The notes beneath the pieces are model-generated. The model did no database searches. It worked only from the letters and a program-made list of their open reading frames with translations, and was not told the origin of the DNA. This document shows positions 17,164 through 25,492 of a stretch of 64,000 nucleotides of DNA, in pieces. A program made the position numbers and the translations under genes. Position 1 is the first letter of the stretch. Each line of letters begins with the position of its first letter. Source of the DNA: Winogradskyella schleiferi (lineage in GTDB: Bacteria > Bacteroidota > Bacteroidia > Flavobacteriales > Flavobacteriaceae); the NCBI RefSeq assembly GCF_013394655.1, contig NZ_CP053351.1, positions 2,572,501 through 2,636,500 of the forward strand. Direction: 5' to 3'.

Positions 17164-18045
17164 TTAGCCATTTGAAGGCTCTCCTGTTTTATGGCAATAC
17201 TTTTCAGGGAATTCATAGTTTTCAAACTTCACCCAAGACTTGTATGCTTTATAACAAAATGGGCGCTCAGGGTTAAAAGCAATCTCTTCTCCTGTCCTTA
17301 TACAATACCCTTTTTCTTTATATTTAGATACAATATTTTCTTTCTTAGTTTCTTTCTTTTTCGGAACCTCAGGTTTTTGGTTTTGTTCTAATCTTTTTTC
17401 CGATCTAGTTTTTAATTCAGGAATAACCTCTTTATCATCTAAACTTACAACATCTATATCTTGATAAACAACCCGTTCATAACCATCTTTATTAGGATCA
17501 AAGGATTCAAATATATCTAATAAGACTTCTGACCTTAAATAATTTCTACTCAAGCCTAATAACGCTTTTTTAAATACAGGACGTTTTATATAAACGCAGT
17601 GTGCACTATTTTCTAGCAAATCAAAATGATGATTTTCATGTTCTTGATACACTTTCTCCGTTAAAGTAATTTTAGAAAATGCTACTCCATATTCTACATT
17701 ATTCTCAGCTGAATAATCGTATAAATTCATGGATGTAATAATCCCCTCAGATTCATTAACATAACTTTTAGCATGAAGTCTTGGCTCGTAAATAATAGAG
17801 ACGTTCGGGAAAGCTTTAAAATAATCTAGGTCTTCACTTCTCATGCTGCGGTAAAAATTGGCTTCATTTTTACCAAATATGACTTGTAGATAAATATTGG
17901 GATTATTTTTTATTAAATCAAATCGTTCTTTATAATGTGCGTCTAGTTTTATATACGGTGAAGTAATATAAATAAACTTTTTAGCATTGGTAATAATGTC
18001 ATCAATGGCGTTATTAAGATTATCGCCAGTTAAAAATGTACTCAT
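17164..18045 (-). CDS. PLD-like nuclease/phosphatase-fold protein with C-terminal Cys-rich segment
   Basis: This 293-residue protein has one HKD motif: H91 and K93 in LHAKSYVNESEG, followed by S105 and N107 in TSMNLYD and an acidic residue in the ENNVEYG segment. This matches single-motif phospholipase D-superfamily proteins that act as dimers, several of them nucleases. The middle is charged and KKE-rich. The C-terminus has Cys residues at CIRTGEE, FCYKAYKSW and YCHKTGE, like a zinc ribbon whose first and last knuckles have lost a Cys. It lies 175 bases downstream of hsdM on the same strand and is probably the last gene of the restriction island. Confidence 0.8.
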   Translation of the reverse strand: MSTFLTGDNLNNAIDDIITNAKKFIYITSPYIKLDAHYKERFDLIKNNPNIYLQVIFGKNEANFYRSMRSEDLDYFKAFPNVSIIYEPRLHAKSYVNESEGIITSMNLYDYSAENNVEYGVAFSKITLTEKVYQEHENHHFDLLENSAHCVYIKRPVFKKALLGLSRNYLRSEVLLDIFESFDPNKDGYERVVYQDIDVVSLDDKEVIPELKTRSEKRLEQNQKPEVPKKKETKKENIVSKYKEKGYCIRTGEEIAFNPERPFCYKAYKSWVKFENYEFPEKYCHKTGEPSNG

Positions 18046-18220
18046 TGTAGGTAAATAATTTAATTTGGTTTATATAATTTTGTTGTTTTGTTTAAACATT
18101 CTTCTTAAGAGAATCTATAGTCAGTAAGTCTTGAATAGAAACATATTTTATGCTGTTTTTACTTCTCTGACCTTCTTTGAACCGTCAACACGAGGACGAA
18201 GGACGTAGCAATCTTTTTTT

Positions 18221-19741
18221 TTATTGTTCAGAATTTAAGGTCTCCATTATTTCCTTAAAACTACTTAAACCCGATTCTATATTTTCAATAATTTCATTTG
18301 CTAAAATGTCTGGGTCTGGCAGATTGTCTAAATCGGTTAAGCTTTTGTCTTTTAGCCAAAAAATATCTAAGCTCGTTTTGTCTCGCGTAATGATTTCATT
18401 ATATCCATATTTTCTCCATCTTCCTTCTTCATTGTCTTCACTCCAGGTTTCTTTTCGTTTGTTGATGTTTTCACCATTGTAAAGTTCAATAAATTCTGAA
18501 AGATGCTCTTGACGCATTGGGTTCTTCTTTGGTGTATGATGCACATTGGTTCTGTAATCATAAAACCAAATGTCTTTTGTCCAAGGGTCTTTACTTGCCG
18601 GTTTATTGTTAAAGAACAACACATTTGCCTTAACACCTTGTGCATAAAAAATACCTGTCGGTAATCTGAGTATGGTATGCAGTTCTGTGGTTTTTAATAA
18701 TTGTTTGCGCACTTCTTCTCCTGCACCACCCTCAAACAAGATATTGTCTGGTAAAACTACTGCCGCTTCCCCGTTAATTTTTAGTTGCGTTTTAATGTGT
18801 TGTAAGAAGTTAAGTTGCTTGTTTGAGGTTGTTTCCCAAAAATCTTGACGGTTATAACTTAAATCTTCTTTTACAATATCGCCTTGCTCATTGGTAAAGG
18901 TCATGCTGCTCTTTTTACCAAATGGTGGATTCGCTAATACATAATCATAGCGTTGTCCGTCGTCGGCAATTAAAGCATCATTTGGATTGATAAAGGATTC
19001 CCCATCTATTTCACCAATGTTGTGTAAATACATATTCATTAAGCACATGCGACGCGTATTAGCAACAATCTCGTTGCCATAAAAGGTTTTATTCTTTAAA
19101 AACTCTTTTTCTTCTCTATCTAGCTTATGCGTATCAACAATCCAATCATAAGCCGCTAAAAAGAAACCACCTGTACCACAAGCTGGGTCTGAAATGGTTT
19201 TCATTGGTTGAGGCTGCACGCAGGCTACCATTGTTTTAATTAAAGAACGTGGTGTGAAATATTGACCTGCGCCACTTTTGGTGTCTTCTGCATTTTTCTC
19301 TAGCAATCCTTCATAGATTTTACCTTTGATGTCTGCTCCCATTAGAGACCAATCTTCTTTATCTATAAGATTAATCACTTTCAGCAATTTGGCTGGGTCT
19401 TGTATTTTATTTTGACTCTTGGTAAATATTTGTCCTAGCGTGCCTTTTTCTGTGGACAATGAGCGCAGTAATTGACTATAAAAAGATTCTAATTCTGCCC
19501 CGCGTTTACCTGACAATGTTTCCCAATTACATACCTCAGCATCTGCAATCTCATTACCTTCTGTATCTTTTAGTTTAGGAAACACCAAACCTTTGTTGTA
19601 AGGTGGTTTGTTTAGTTCATCTGCCATTTTTAAGAATAGCAAATAAGTGATTTGTTCTAAATAATCTCCATAACCAACGCCATCATCACGTAGTACATTA
19701 GCAAGGTTCCAGATTTTTGATATTATTGTTGAGTCTGTCAT
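18221..19741 (-). CDS. hsdM: Type I restriction-modification DNA methyltransferase subunit HsdM
   Basis: HsdM is the N6-adenine methyltransferase subunit that with HsdS modifies the recognition site. The 506-residue protein has the N-terminal helical HsdM domain (GYGDYLEQITYLLFLKMADE), SAM motif I DPACGTGGF (185-193), and motif IV NPPFG (271-275), which marks amino-methylation of adenine. Its start overlaps the stop of the DUF3883 gene upstream (ATGA, 19738-19741), so it is translationally coupled. In the direction of transcription it comes last of the three core subunits (hsdR, hsdS, hsdM). Confidence 0.97.
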   Translation of the reverse strand: MTDSTIISKIWNLANVLRDDGVGYGDYLEQITYLLFLKMADELNKPPYNKGLVFPKLKDTEGNEIADAEVCNWETLSGKRGAELESFYSQLLRSLSTEKGTLGQIFTKSQNKIQDPAKLLKVINLIDKEDWSLMGADIKGKIYEGLLEKNAEDTKSGAGQYFTPRSLIKTMVACVQPQPMKTISDPACGTGGFFLAAYDWIVDTHKLDREEKEFLKNKTFYGNEIVANTRRMCLMNMYLHNIGEIDGESFINPNDALIADDGQRYDYVLANPPFGKKSSMTFTNEQGDIVKEDLSYNRQDFWETTSNKQLNFLQHIKTQLKINGEAAVVLPDNILFEGGAGEEVRKQLLKTTELHTILRLPTGIFYAQGVKANVLFFNNKPASKDPWTKDIWFYDYRTNVHHTPKKNPMRQEHLSEFIELYNGENINKRKETWSEDNEEGRWRKYGYNEIITRDKTSLDIFWLKDKSLTDLDNLPDPDILANEIIENIESGLSSFKEIMETLNSEQ

Positions 19742-21036
19742 TTTTGAGTGCTTTTAGAAACTTCAAAATTAGTAGGTAGTAAATCAAATGTATACAACTC
19801 CTTTCCACTAACTTTATAAATCTTCGCTGTTTTATTTTGATAATTATAATTATGTAACCTATATATCATATACTTATCCCTGTTTAAATCACAAAATACT
19901 TTTTCATTTATTGAAAGATAAAATGGTTCATCAGAATTGCCTGTGGTTGTTTTAACTTCGATGTATATTTCATTTTCATTTTCGTCAAAACTTAAAATAT
20001 CGTATCCCTCACCATCGAGCTTTTTTTCTACTTTTTCAGCTTTATCGGTCAAACCAATTTTCTCCAACTTTTTTCTTTCTATATGAATTACCAATTCCTC
20101 ACCGAGTAAACCTAATTTACTTGAAACAACTTGTTTCTTGCTCCAATTTGTTTTCTGACCTTTAAAACTTCTCTGTCGATTTACATAAGACTTTGTTTCA
20201 TCAGGTATATTACTTGGAAATAATGTAAATTGTTGCTTCGTTGCTGTTAAATCAATGGTTTTAATTAATGACTCTAGTTCATCATATAATGAAGCATAAT
20301 CATAAAAATAGTTTTGAGTAAATTCTATTAATGTTTCCCAATTATAATTTTTTAATATTTCAGGCGTTATATACTTTGGTGAATAGTCAGCGTCATTTAA
20401 ATAAGAATCAAAATTATTTATAAGATGTTGAGGTAGCGCTTTCGTTTTACCTCCTGTATGATTAGATCTTTGACAATTTAAATGAATGGAAAGATTACCA
20501 TCCTCATTAATTCCTAAAACAAAATATACTTTTTTACTACCGCCCTTTCTATATATTCTAATCCATAAGTAAGATTTAAAAGTTCCCGACCACTGCCAAT
20601 GATTGTCTTTCTGTGCATAAAAGTCCTCAATCAACGAATTTGCTGCCCAAAAATTTATCTTCTTTACATTTGGCAGAATCAATTTGCTATATCTAACATT
20701 TTCATCATTTGATTTTCTATATTTTAAACCAGCAACTTTATTATAATCTTCAATTTCATAACCTTTAAAGAAGTTTAAGTTTTGCGGGTAAAACTTAATT
20801 TTAAAACCTAAACCCTCTACATAATCTCTATATGGCTTTGTGGATTGAAAGTCTAAATCTTCTTTAGTGTTATTGGCTAACTTATAAGCTTCATTAGTTA
20901 GATATTTAAAAGGGTATTCTCTTTTGCCAACTTTAACCCAATATTTATTATTAATAGAGTTATGCTGAATACCTGAAAAATCAATTTCCTTGGCTGCTAG
21001 CTTAATATGGGAATCTGTAATACCTGCAAGTTTCAT
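19738..21036 (-). CDS. DUF3883 domain protein, PD-(D/E)XK-like C-terminus
   Basis: A 432-residue protein. The C-terminal third matches the DUF3883 pattern: GLLGEELVIHIERKKL (E313/E314), GEGYDILSF (D346), and IYIEVKTTTG (E360 and K362), which is the PD-(D/E)XK nuclease core. The N-terminal 280 residues are not recognised and probably bind DNA or a partner. DUF3883 proteins occur as accessory genes in restriction and other defence loci. It overlaps hsdM by 4 bases (ATGA) and follows an hsdS 3' remnant, so it belongs to the same operon. Nuclease activity is inferred from the motif. Confidence 0.8.
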   Translation of the reverse strand: MKLAGITDSHIKLAAKEIDFSGIQHNSINNKYWVKVGKREYPFKYLTNEAYKLANNTKEDLDFQSTKPYRDYVEGLGFKIKFYPQNLNFFKGYEIEDYNKVAGLKYRKSNDENVRYSKLILPNVKKINFWAANSLIEDFYAQKDNHWQWSGTFKSYLWIRIYRKGGSKKVYFVLGINEDGNLSIHLNCQRSNHTGGKTKALPQHLINNFDSYLNDADYSPKYITPEILKNYNWETLIEFTQNYFYDYASLYDELESLIKTIDLTATKQQFTLFPSNIPDETKSYVNRQRSFKGQKTNWSKKQVVSSKLGLLGEELVIHIERKKLEKIGLTDKAEKVEKKLDGEGYDILSFDENENEIYIEVKTTTGNSDEPFYLSINEKVFCDLNRDKYMIYRLHNYNYQNKTAKIYKVSGKELYTFDLLPTNFEVSKSTQK

Positions 21037-21039
21037 TAT

Positions 21040-21280
21040 TTATTTGTTTAATTTCTCTTTATTAATCCTCTTTAACATAACACTAGCAGGCTCATAATCC
21101 TTATCTGCTTTGCATTTAGTAATTTCTTCTTTACTTAATAATGTACCCTCAAATGCTTTTTTAAGGATGCTTTGGCGTAAGGCTTGGGCTTTTTCTAAAC
21201 TTTCTTTTATGCTTTCTTCTACTTTATAACATACTGATAAATGACTTTATATTTCTTGAACGATTTGGTGTTGTTCGTTT
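21040..21280 (-). pseudogene. Partial second copy of the hsdS 3' end
   Basis: The minus strand encodes KAQALRQSILKKAFEGTLL, then CKADKDYEPASV, and a lysine-rich end followed by TAA at 21040-21042. It matches the last 75 or so residues of the intact hsdS, with about 80% nucleotide identity by eye. A TAA at 21247-21249 replaces the Glu that follows IVQEI, so the fragment cannot be a functional HsdS. It lies directly before the DUF3883 gene (ATG 21034-21036), the position hsdS itself would hold if the NUC1 gene were absent. Confidence 0.85.
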
Positions 21281-21340
21281 AATAATTTAATTTCTAATTA
21301 AATATTATTATATTTTGAAAACAGATGTCCAAATTAGATA

Positions 21341-22417
21341 TTACAGACTTTTAATAAATTCTAAATCATTAAAATCTTTCTCTGGTTGAAAACTATACTC
21401 CATTAACTTAATACTTTTTCTAATATCTTCATCCACGTCTTTAAAATAGAATTTTTCTTGTTTCCTATTTATGTCAACATGATTTAGTCCAAAATCTAAT
21501 CCTGTTTTTTCCTCAATTAAACTAATTTTAACCTGATACCTTCTTACATTTCTTGTATTCCAGTATTTTGTTATATCTGCAGGAGTTAAACTTGACGGTT
21601 TTCTCCCTTCCTTAAGCAATTCAGCATGCTCTAGCAAACTTATTTTATACTTATTAAAAACAACTTTTTGACTCATCAAAAAACCTACAGCTTCCAGTTT
21701 ATTTTGTTCATTAATATATGCTAACACCTTCCAATATGTCACAGGTATATTTAAAGTATCTGTTTCAAAAATCCCATTAAATACCGGGCCAGCAAATATT
21801 GAGATTTTTTCGGTTTTAAATACTGCCTTTACCATTGAATAATTCTCTAGATCTAACCATTTTCCTGTATTAAAACCAGCTACTTGTGGACAACAATTGG
21901 TGTAATAAAAAGTATCACCAATAGCTGTTTTTTGAATTATTTCTGTTTCTCCCCAAGCAGGATCGTAATATCTAACTATATGACCTCTGTGAAAACCAGA
22001 CTTATAATAGTCCTCATCATCGAATTGAAAATTATCGTTAGCTATTTTAATTCTATCATCTTGATCCCAAATATCACCCGACCTAGAATCATGATCCATA
22101 GCTAAATAATTTTTGACTCCATAATTGTTAACAGCCGTTATATATGGTAATTTCAATTTTTTATTATGCATTATACTAAAATGCAAATAATCAAGATAGT
22201 TTTTGCCATTTTCTGAAGGTCTTTGATTTATGGCAATATCTCCAAAATTTAATTTAATTAGAGTTGGAAGTTTAACTACATTGTCACCATCTCCTAAAAA
22301 CTTGGAATCATATCCTTTCCTATTGGATAAATTATCATCTTTTATAGCCTCTAGAATTACTTCTTCAACTAGATAGTCATTTTGTAGTTTTAATTTAAAA
22401 GTATTCATATCCATCAT
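21341..22417 (-). CDS. DNA/RNA non-specific endonuclease-like protein (NUC1 superfamily)
   Basis: This 358-residue protein contains the NUC1-type ββα-metal core. The DRGH motif appears as HRGHI (143-147), with the general-base His at 146, and YYTNCCPQVAGFNTGKWLDLE (172-191) carries the Asn and Glu of the metal site. The family hydrolyses both DNA and RNA without sequence specificity; an Asp-to-His change at the first position is atypical. There is no signal peptide, so a cytoplasmic role such as defence is likely. Its start overlaps the hsdS stop (ATGA, 22414-22417), and it is bracketed by intact hsdS and an hsdS 3' remnant. Confidence 0.85.
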   Translation of the reverse strand: MMDMNTFKLKLQNDYLVEEVILEAIKDDNLSNRKGYDSKFLGDGDNVVKLPTLIKLNFGDIAINQRPSENGKNYLDYLHFSIMHNKKLKLPYITAVNNYGVKNYLAMDHDSRSGDIWDQDDRIKIANDNFQFDDEDYYKSGFHRGHIVRYYDPAWGETEIIQKTAIGDTFYYTNCCPQVAGFNTGKWLDLENYSMVKAVFKTEKISIFAGPVFNGIFETDTLNIPVTYWKVLAYINEQNKLEAVGFLMSQKVVFNKYKISLLEHAELLKEGRKPSSLTPADITKYWNTRNVRRYQVKISLIEEKTGLDFGLNHVDINRKQEKFYFKDVDEDIRKSIKLMEYSFQPEKDFNDLEFIKSL

Positions 22418-23694
22418 TTTTTATTTTTCTTCTTTTTAATCCTCTCCAACAAAACACTAGCAGGCTCATAATCCTTATCTGCTTTACATTTAGCAATTTC
22501 TGCCTCACCTAACAATGTACCCTCAAATGCTTTTTTAAGAATACTTTGGCGTAAAGCTTGTGCTTTATCTAAACTGCCTGCAATGTCTTTTTCTACTGTA
22601 TCACAAACCGATAAACGACTTTCAATTTCTTGAACAATTTTTTTGTGTTCATCTTTATCTTCATAAATTGGAATCTCCATTTTTCCAATTACACTCGTGT
22701 TAAGGTTTGGTTGCGCTGCACCTTGATTTAAATTTCTCAAATAAACTGTTTTGCTACACCAATAATAGTAGTGATAACGCAAATCATCATCTAAATATAG
22801 AAAAGCTGCAATACCATCATTGAAAGTTGTATTTATAGTTGTAATAGCTGGAATGCCAAGCGTTGCTCCACTATTTGTTAGCAAAAGTGTATTAGCATCT
22901 ACAAATCTTGTTTTCTTTAATCCAGCTTCTTTTATTGAATGTTCTGCATTATCAACATAGATTCCAATATTTCTACTAATATCTCTTACTTTCATAAAAG
23001 GAATATCTCCATTATAAAACCTCTCATCACCTGCAGGTCTTGGTGAGCCACCTCTAACTACTTCACACAGAGTATCGATTGTAACAATTTTATATTCTTT
23101 GTCTGAATATGCTCCCTCAAAAGCCTTTTTTAAAACCGCTTGTCTGTAAATAACCAATTGGCCCTGTGCTTTTTTTAGGTCTGCAATGCCGCTATCTAAA
23201 CTGCTAAAGAGTTCTTCTATTTTATTGACTATTGCTTTCTGTTCTACTAATGGTGCAATAGAAATATTTAACTTTTTTAATATTGTTTGGCTGATATTTG
23301 GCTGTGCTCCACCAATACCTTGTTGAATTAAAAAGTTTTTTTGAGAAAACAAAAAGTTATATAAATATTCAGAATTAAAAACATCACTTTTATAAATTCC
23401 ACAAATTGCCTGATTTGTAGCTGCATCAACTCCTAGAGTCGCCATTTTTCCTATTGTTGCTCCATACAGAGCGAAAAGCAATGTACCTTTAGGAAATATT
23501 TTTGCACTTGACTTTTTGATTGCTTCTTCTGAAATATGTTCTTCAGAATCATAGATTATACCTTTATCTAATTCACCAGATTTTATCCAAGGTATATTAC
23601 CTTTATAAAAGTCTTTGTTTTGCCTACTGGGTGTTCCTCCTGAAGTAGTAAAGCAAACTTCGCCCAATGTACATTCAATCCAATCTTCTCTCAT
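22414..23694 (-). CDS. hsdS: Type I restriction-modification specificity subunit HsdS
   Basis: HsdS recognises the DNA site and joins HsdM and HsdR into the complex. The 426-residue protein has two target-recognition domains: TRD1 from about residue 1 (DWIECTLGEVC) and TRD2 from about residue 200 (TIDTLCEVVRGGSPRPAGD). Each is followed by a conserved helix region (IDLKKAQGQLV-like and AGSLDKAQALRQSILKKAFEG). The start overlaps the stop of the PD-(D/E)XK gene upstream by 4 bases. The 3' 230 bases are present again, diverged, at 21040-21280. Confidence 0.96.
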   Translation of the reverse strand: MREDWIECTLGEVCFTTSGGTPSRQNKDFYKGNIPWIKSGELDKGIIYDSEEHISEEAIKKSSAKIFPKGTLLFALYGATIGKMATLGVDAATNQAICGIYKSDVFNSEYLYNFLFSQKNFLIQQGIGGAQPNISQTILKKLNISIAPLVEQKAIVNKIEELFSSLDSGIADLKKAQGQLVIYRQAVLKKAFEGAYSDKEYKIVTIDTLCEVVRGGSPRPAGDERFYNGDIPFMKVRDISRNIGIYVDNAEHSIKEAGLKKTRFVDANTLLLTNSGATLGIPAITTINTTFNDGIAAFLYLDDDLRYHYYYWCSKTVYLRNLNQGAAQPNLNTSVIGKMEIPIYEDKDEHKKIVQEIESRLSVCDTVEKDIAGSLDKAQALRQSILKKAFEGTLLGEAEIAKCKADKDYEPASVLLERIKKKKNKK

Positions 23695-25331
23695 TCTTCG
23701 CTTTTCATTTTTTGTTTTCTAAAAAAAGGATGCTTAATTTCTTCACCATCATGTTTAATGGACAGTAAATTATATTTATAATTTCCATCTAAATAATCTG
23801 GAATTTGGCTTAATGTTATGGCTTTATAATCACCATTAAACATATAAAAAGTAGGTGTATTAATAAAAAATACTGTCTCCACTTCATATCCTTTAACATC
23901 AATACTCTCATCTTGATATATGATTTGAAAATGGTCATTGACAACAGTTATATTATTCAATACCCAATTATGTTTCTTAAGCATTTTTGGCTCATATTTA
24001 GTTTTAAAATTGGTATCATCTGTCCTGTAGCCAACCGCTTCATAGCGTGCTTTATTATATTTACAGTCTACAACTAACAGCTTTTTGAGCTTTGTGTTTA
24101 TAATTAAAAAATCGATTTCACCGCAGATTGCATTATCAATATTCACATTGATTTTGGATTTTTGCTTAAATGACTTAACATTTCTTATAAATCGTGTTTT
24201 CTTTTCTATCAAAATCTTTTCAACTTCATCTTCCAACAGCTTGTCATGCTCATTTCCTTTTAGTTGCATAAATACTTTCATACAATCATTTTGCAACCAT
24301 TCTTTTGGTAGGGTATTCCACTTTAAAGCATTCGTAGCTAAAACCATAACGCTTTCCGGATATTTTTCTTCTCCGACTAAAGCTCTTTCTACACCATCTA
24401 TTTCATAAACTAAAATTGGTCGGTACATAAATCTATCCATAGAATATGGCTTTAAAATTAAATCTTCTAAAGACATTTTATTCTCTCTAGAAATAGTTAA
24501 ACCATCATAGAATAGCTTAGCATCATCTTCAGTTATTCCAAATTGCATCGCAAGGTTTTTTGGCAAAATATAAGGCTCAATTGTTTGCAATGTGGAATCT
24601 TTAGAATTATGATGTTTTTTAATTTCGTAGATAATGGCACCAGCCCAGTCGTAGTCAATTTTAAAGCACTCATTAATTTTCTGCTTTAATTCATGAACAA
24701 TTTCTAGTTCAAATGCTCCTCTTTCATATTCTTCTCCAATTGCAGGAAACAATTTGTGGTATGCTGTTCCATAATGATGTTGAAAATCTATCGATATATA
24801 ATCATTTTCATCAAATTGAATAAAATTACACTCTTCAATCATTTTTTGATAAGCAATTTGGTCTGCGAAATGATAAAGCCATGTACCAGCATATAATAAG
24901 TGTTGAATTTTTTCATCAAATCTATTTAATTCATTAGAATCTTTTGGAAATTCTCCCCATTTCAAATCTATATCACATCCTTGCTCTAAAACAGCCTTTA
25001 GGATTCGTCTAGACCTAGCAAATTCATTTTCATCAATTGGATGTAGACTAGCACCTTGATTATATTGTAAATATATCTTTAATGATTCTTCATGCAACCA
25101 AAAGACGTACATGTAAAAAGTAAAACTGTTTTCAGAAAACACTATTTCTTTAAACTTTACTATAAAGTATTGAAAACAAAAAAGCAAAATTTCTTCTACT
25201 TCAACATTATCAGTAAAGACTTTCTTCCCAAATTTATTAATTACTTTTTCAGACATTTCTGACCAATAGACATGTCTTAAATCGTATTCGTAGCTAATAA
25301 AAGCGTGTCCTAAAATTTGTAATCTTGCCAT
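23691..25331 (-). CDS. PD-(D/E)XK nuclease-like protein embedded between hsdR and hsdS
   Basis: This 546-residue protein of otherwise unknown family carries a clear PD-(D/E)XK core in its C-terminal part: an upstream Glu helix (LLEDEVEKILIEK), GEIDFLI with D407, and LLVVDCKYNKARY with D422 and K424. The N-terminal 380 residues are helix-rich (FCFQYFIVKFKE, VFWLHEESLKIYLQY) and unlike any family I know. DUF2357- or LlaJI/McrC-type restriction proteins have a similar layout, so a restriction-like role is plausible. Its ATG overlaps the TAA of the hsdR-tail mini-gene (TAATG) and its stop overlaps hsdS (ATGA): both ends are translationally coupled. Confidence 0.75.
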   Translation of the reverse strand: MARLQILGHAFISYEYDLRHVYWSEMSEKVINKFGKKVFTDNVEVEEILLFCFQYFIVKFKEIVFSENSFTFYMYVFWLHEESLKIYLQYNQGASLHPIDENEFARSRRILKAVLEQGCDIDLKWGEFPKDSNELNRFDEKIQHLLYAGTWLYHFADQIAYQKMIEECNFIQFDENDYISIDFQHHYGTAYHKLFPAIGEEYERGAFELEIVHELKQKINECFKIDYDWAGAIIYEIKKHHNSKDSTLQTIEPYILPKNLAMQFGITEDDAKLFYDGLTISRENKMSLEDLILKPYSMDRFMYRPILVYEIDGVERALVGEEKYPESVMVLATNALKWNTLPKEWLQNDCMKVFMQLKGNEHDKLLEDEVEKILIEKKTRFIRNVKSFKQKSKINVNIDNAICGEIDFLIINTKLKKLLVVDCKYNKARYEAVGYRTDDTNFKTKYEPKMLKKHNWVLNNITVVNDHFQIIYQDESIDVKGYEVETVFFINTPTFYMFNGDYKAITLSQIPDYLDGNYKYNLLSIKHDGEEIKHPFFRKQKMKSEE

Positions 25332-25492
25332 TACGCCGCCATCACTTCATTAAGTTCATTGATAATATCATTAATTTGATTACCAAATAATTGATACATT
25401 TTTCCTTTTCCTCCTTTGGCATCAAAAGGTGTATATTCTAAATCGTCTATTTCTATATGGTAACTGCTCACTACGTGGTCTTTTAAAATCAT
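25331..25492 (-). pseudogene. Partial second copy of the hsdR 3' end, still an open 53-codon frame
   Basis: The minus-strand frame starts at ATG 25490-25492, which overlaps the stop of the DUF6161-like gene, and ends with TAA at 25331-25333, which overlaps the next gene's ATG. It encodes MILKDHVVSSYHIEIDDLEY to INDIINELNEVMAA, which is nearly the last 53 residues of HsdR. Nucleotide identity to the intact hsdR end is about 89% by eye, and most changes are synonymous. It has retained its frame, unlike the hsdS remnant. It may be expressed through coupling, but a peptide this small without the rest of HsdR is probably non-functional. Confidence 0.85.

Noticed and set aside
18046..18220. Possible small gene between hsdM and the PLD-like gene
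   Set aside because: Short coding-like stretches (CYVLRPRVDGSKKV and YVSIQDLLTIDSLKKNV) lie in different frames with stops between and no start codon. They may be remnants but cannot be assigned.
21040..21280. hsdS remnant as an invertible specificity cassette
   Set aside because: The remnant is in the same direction as hsdS, holds no target-recognition domain and carries a stop codon. No invertase gene is nearby, so shufflon-like switching is not supported.
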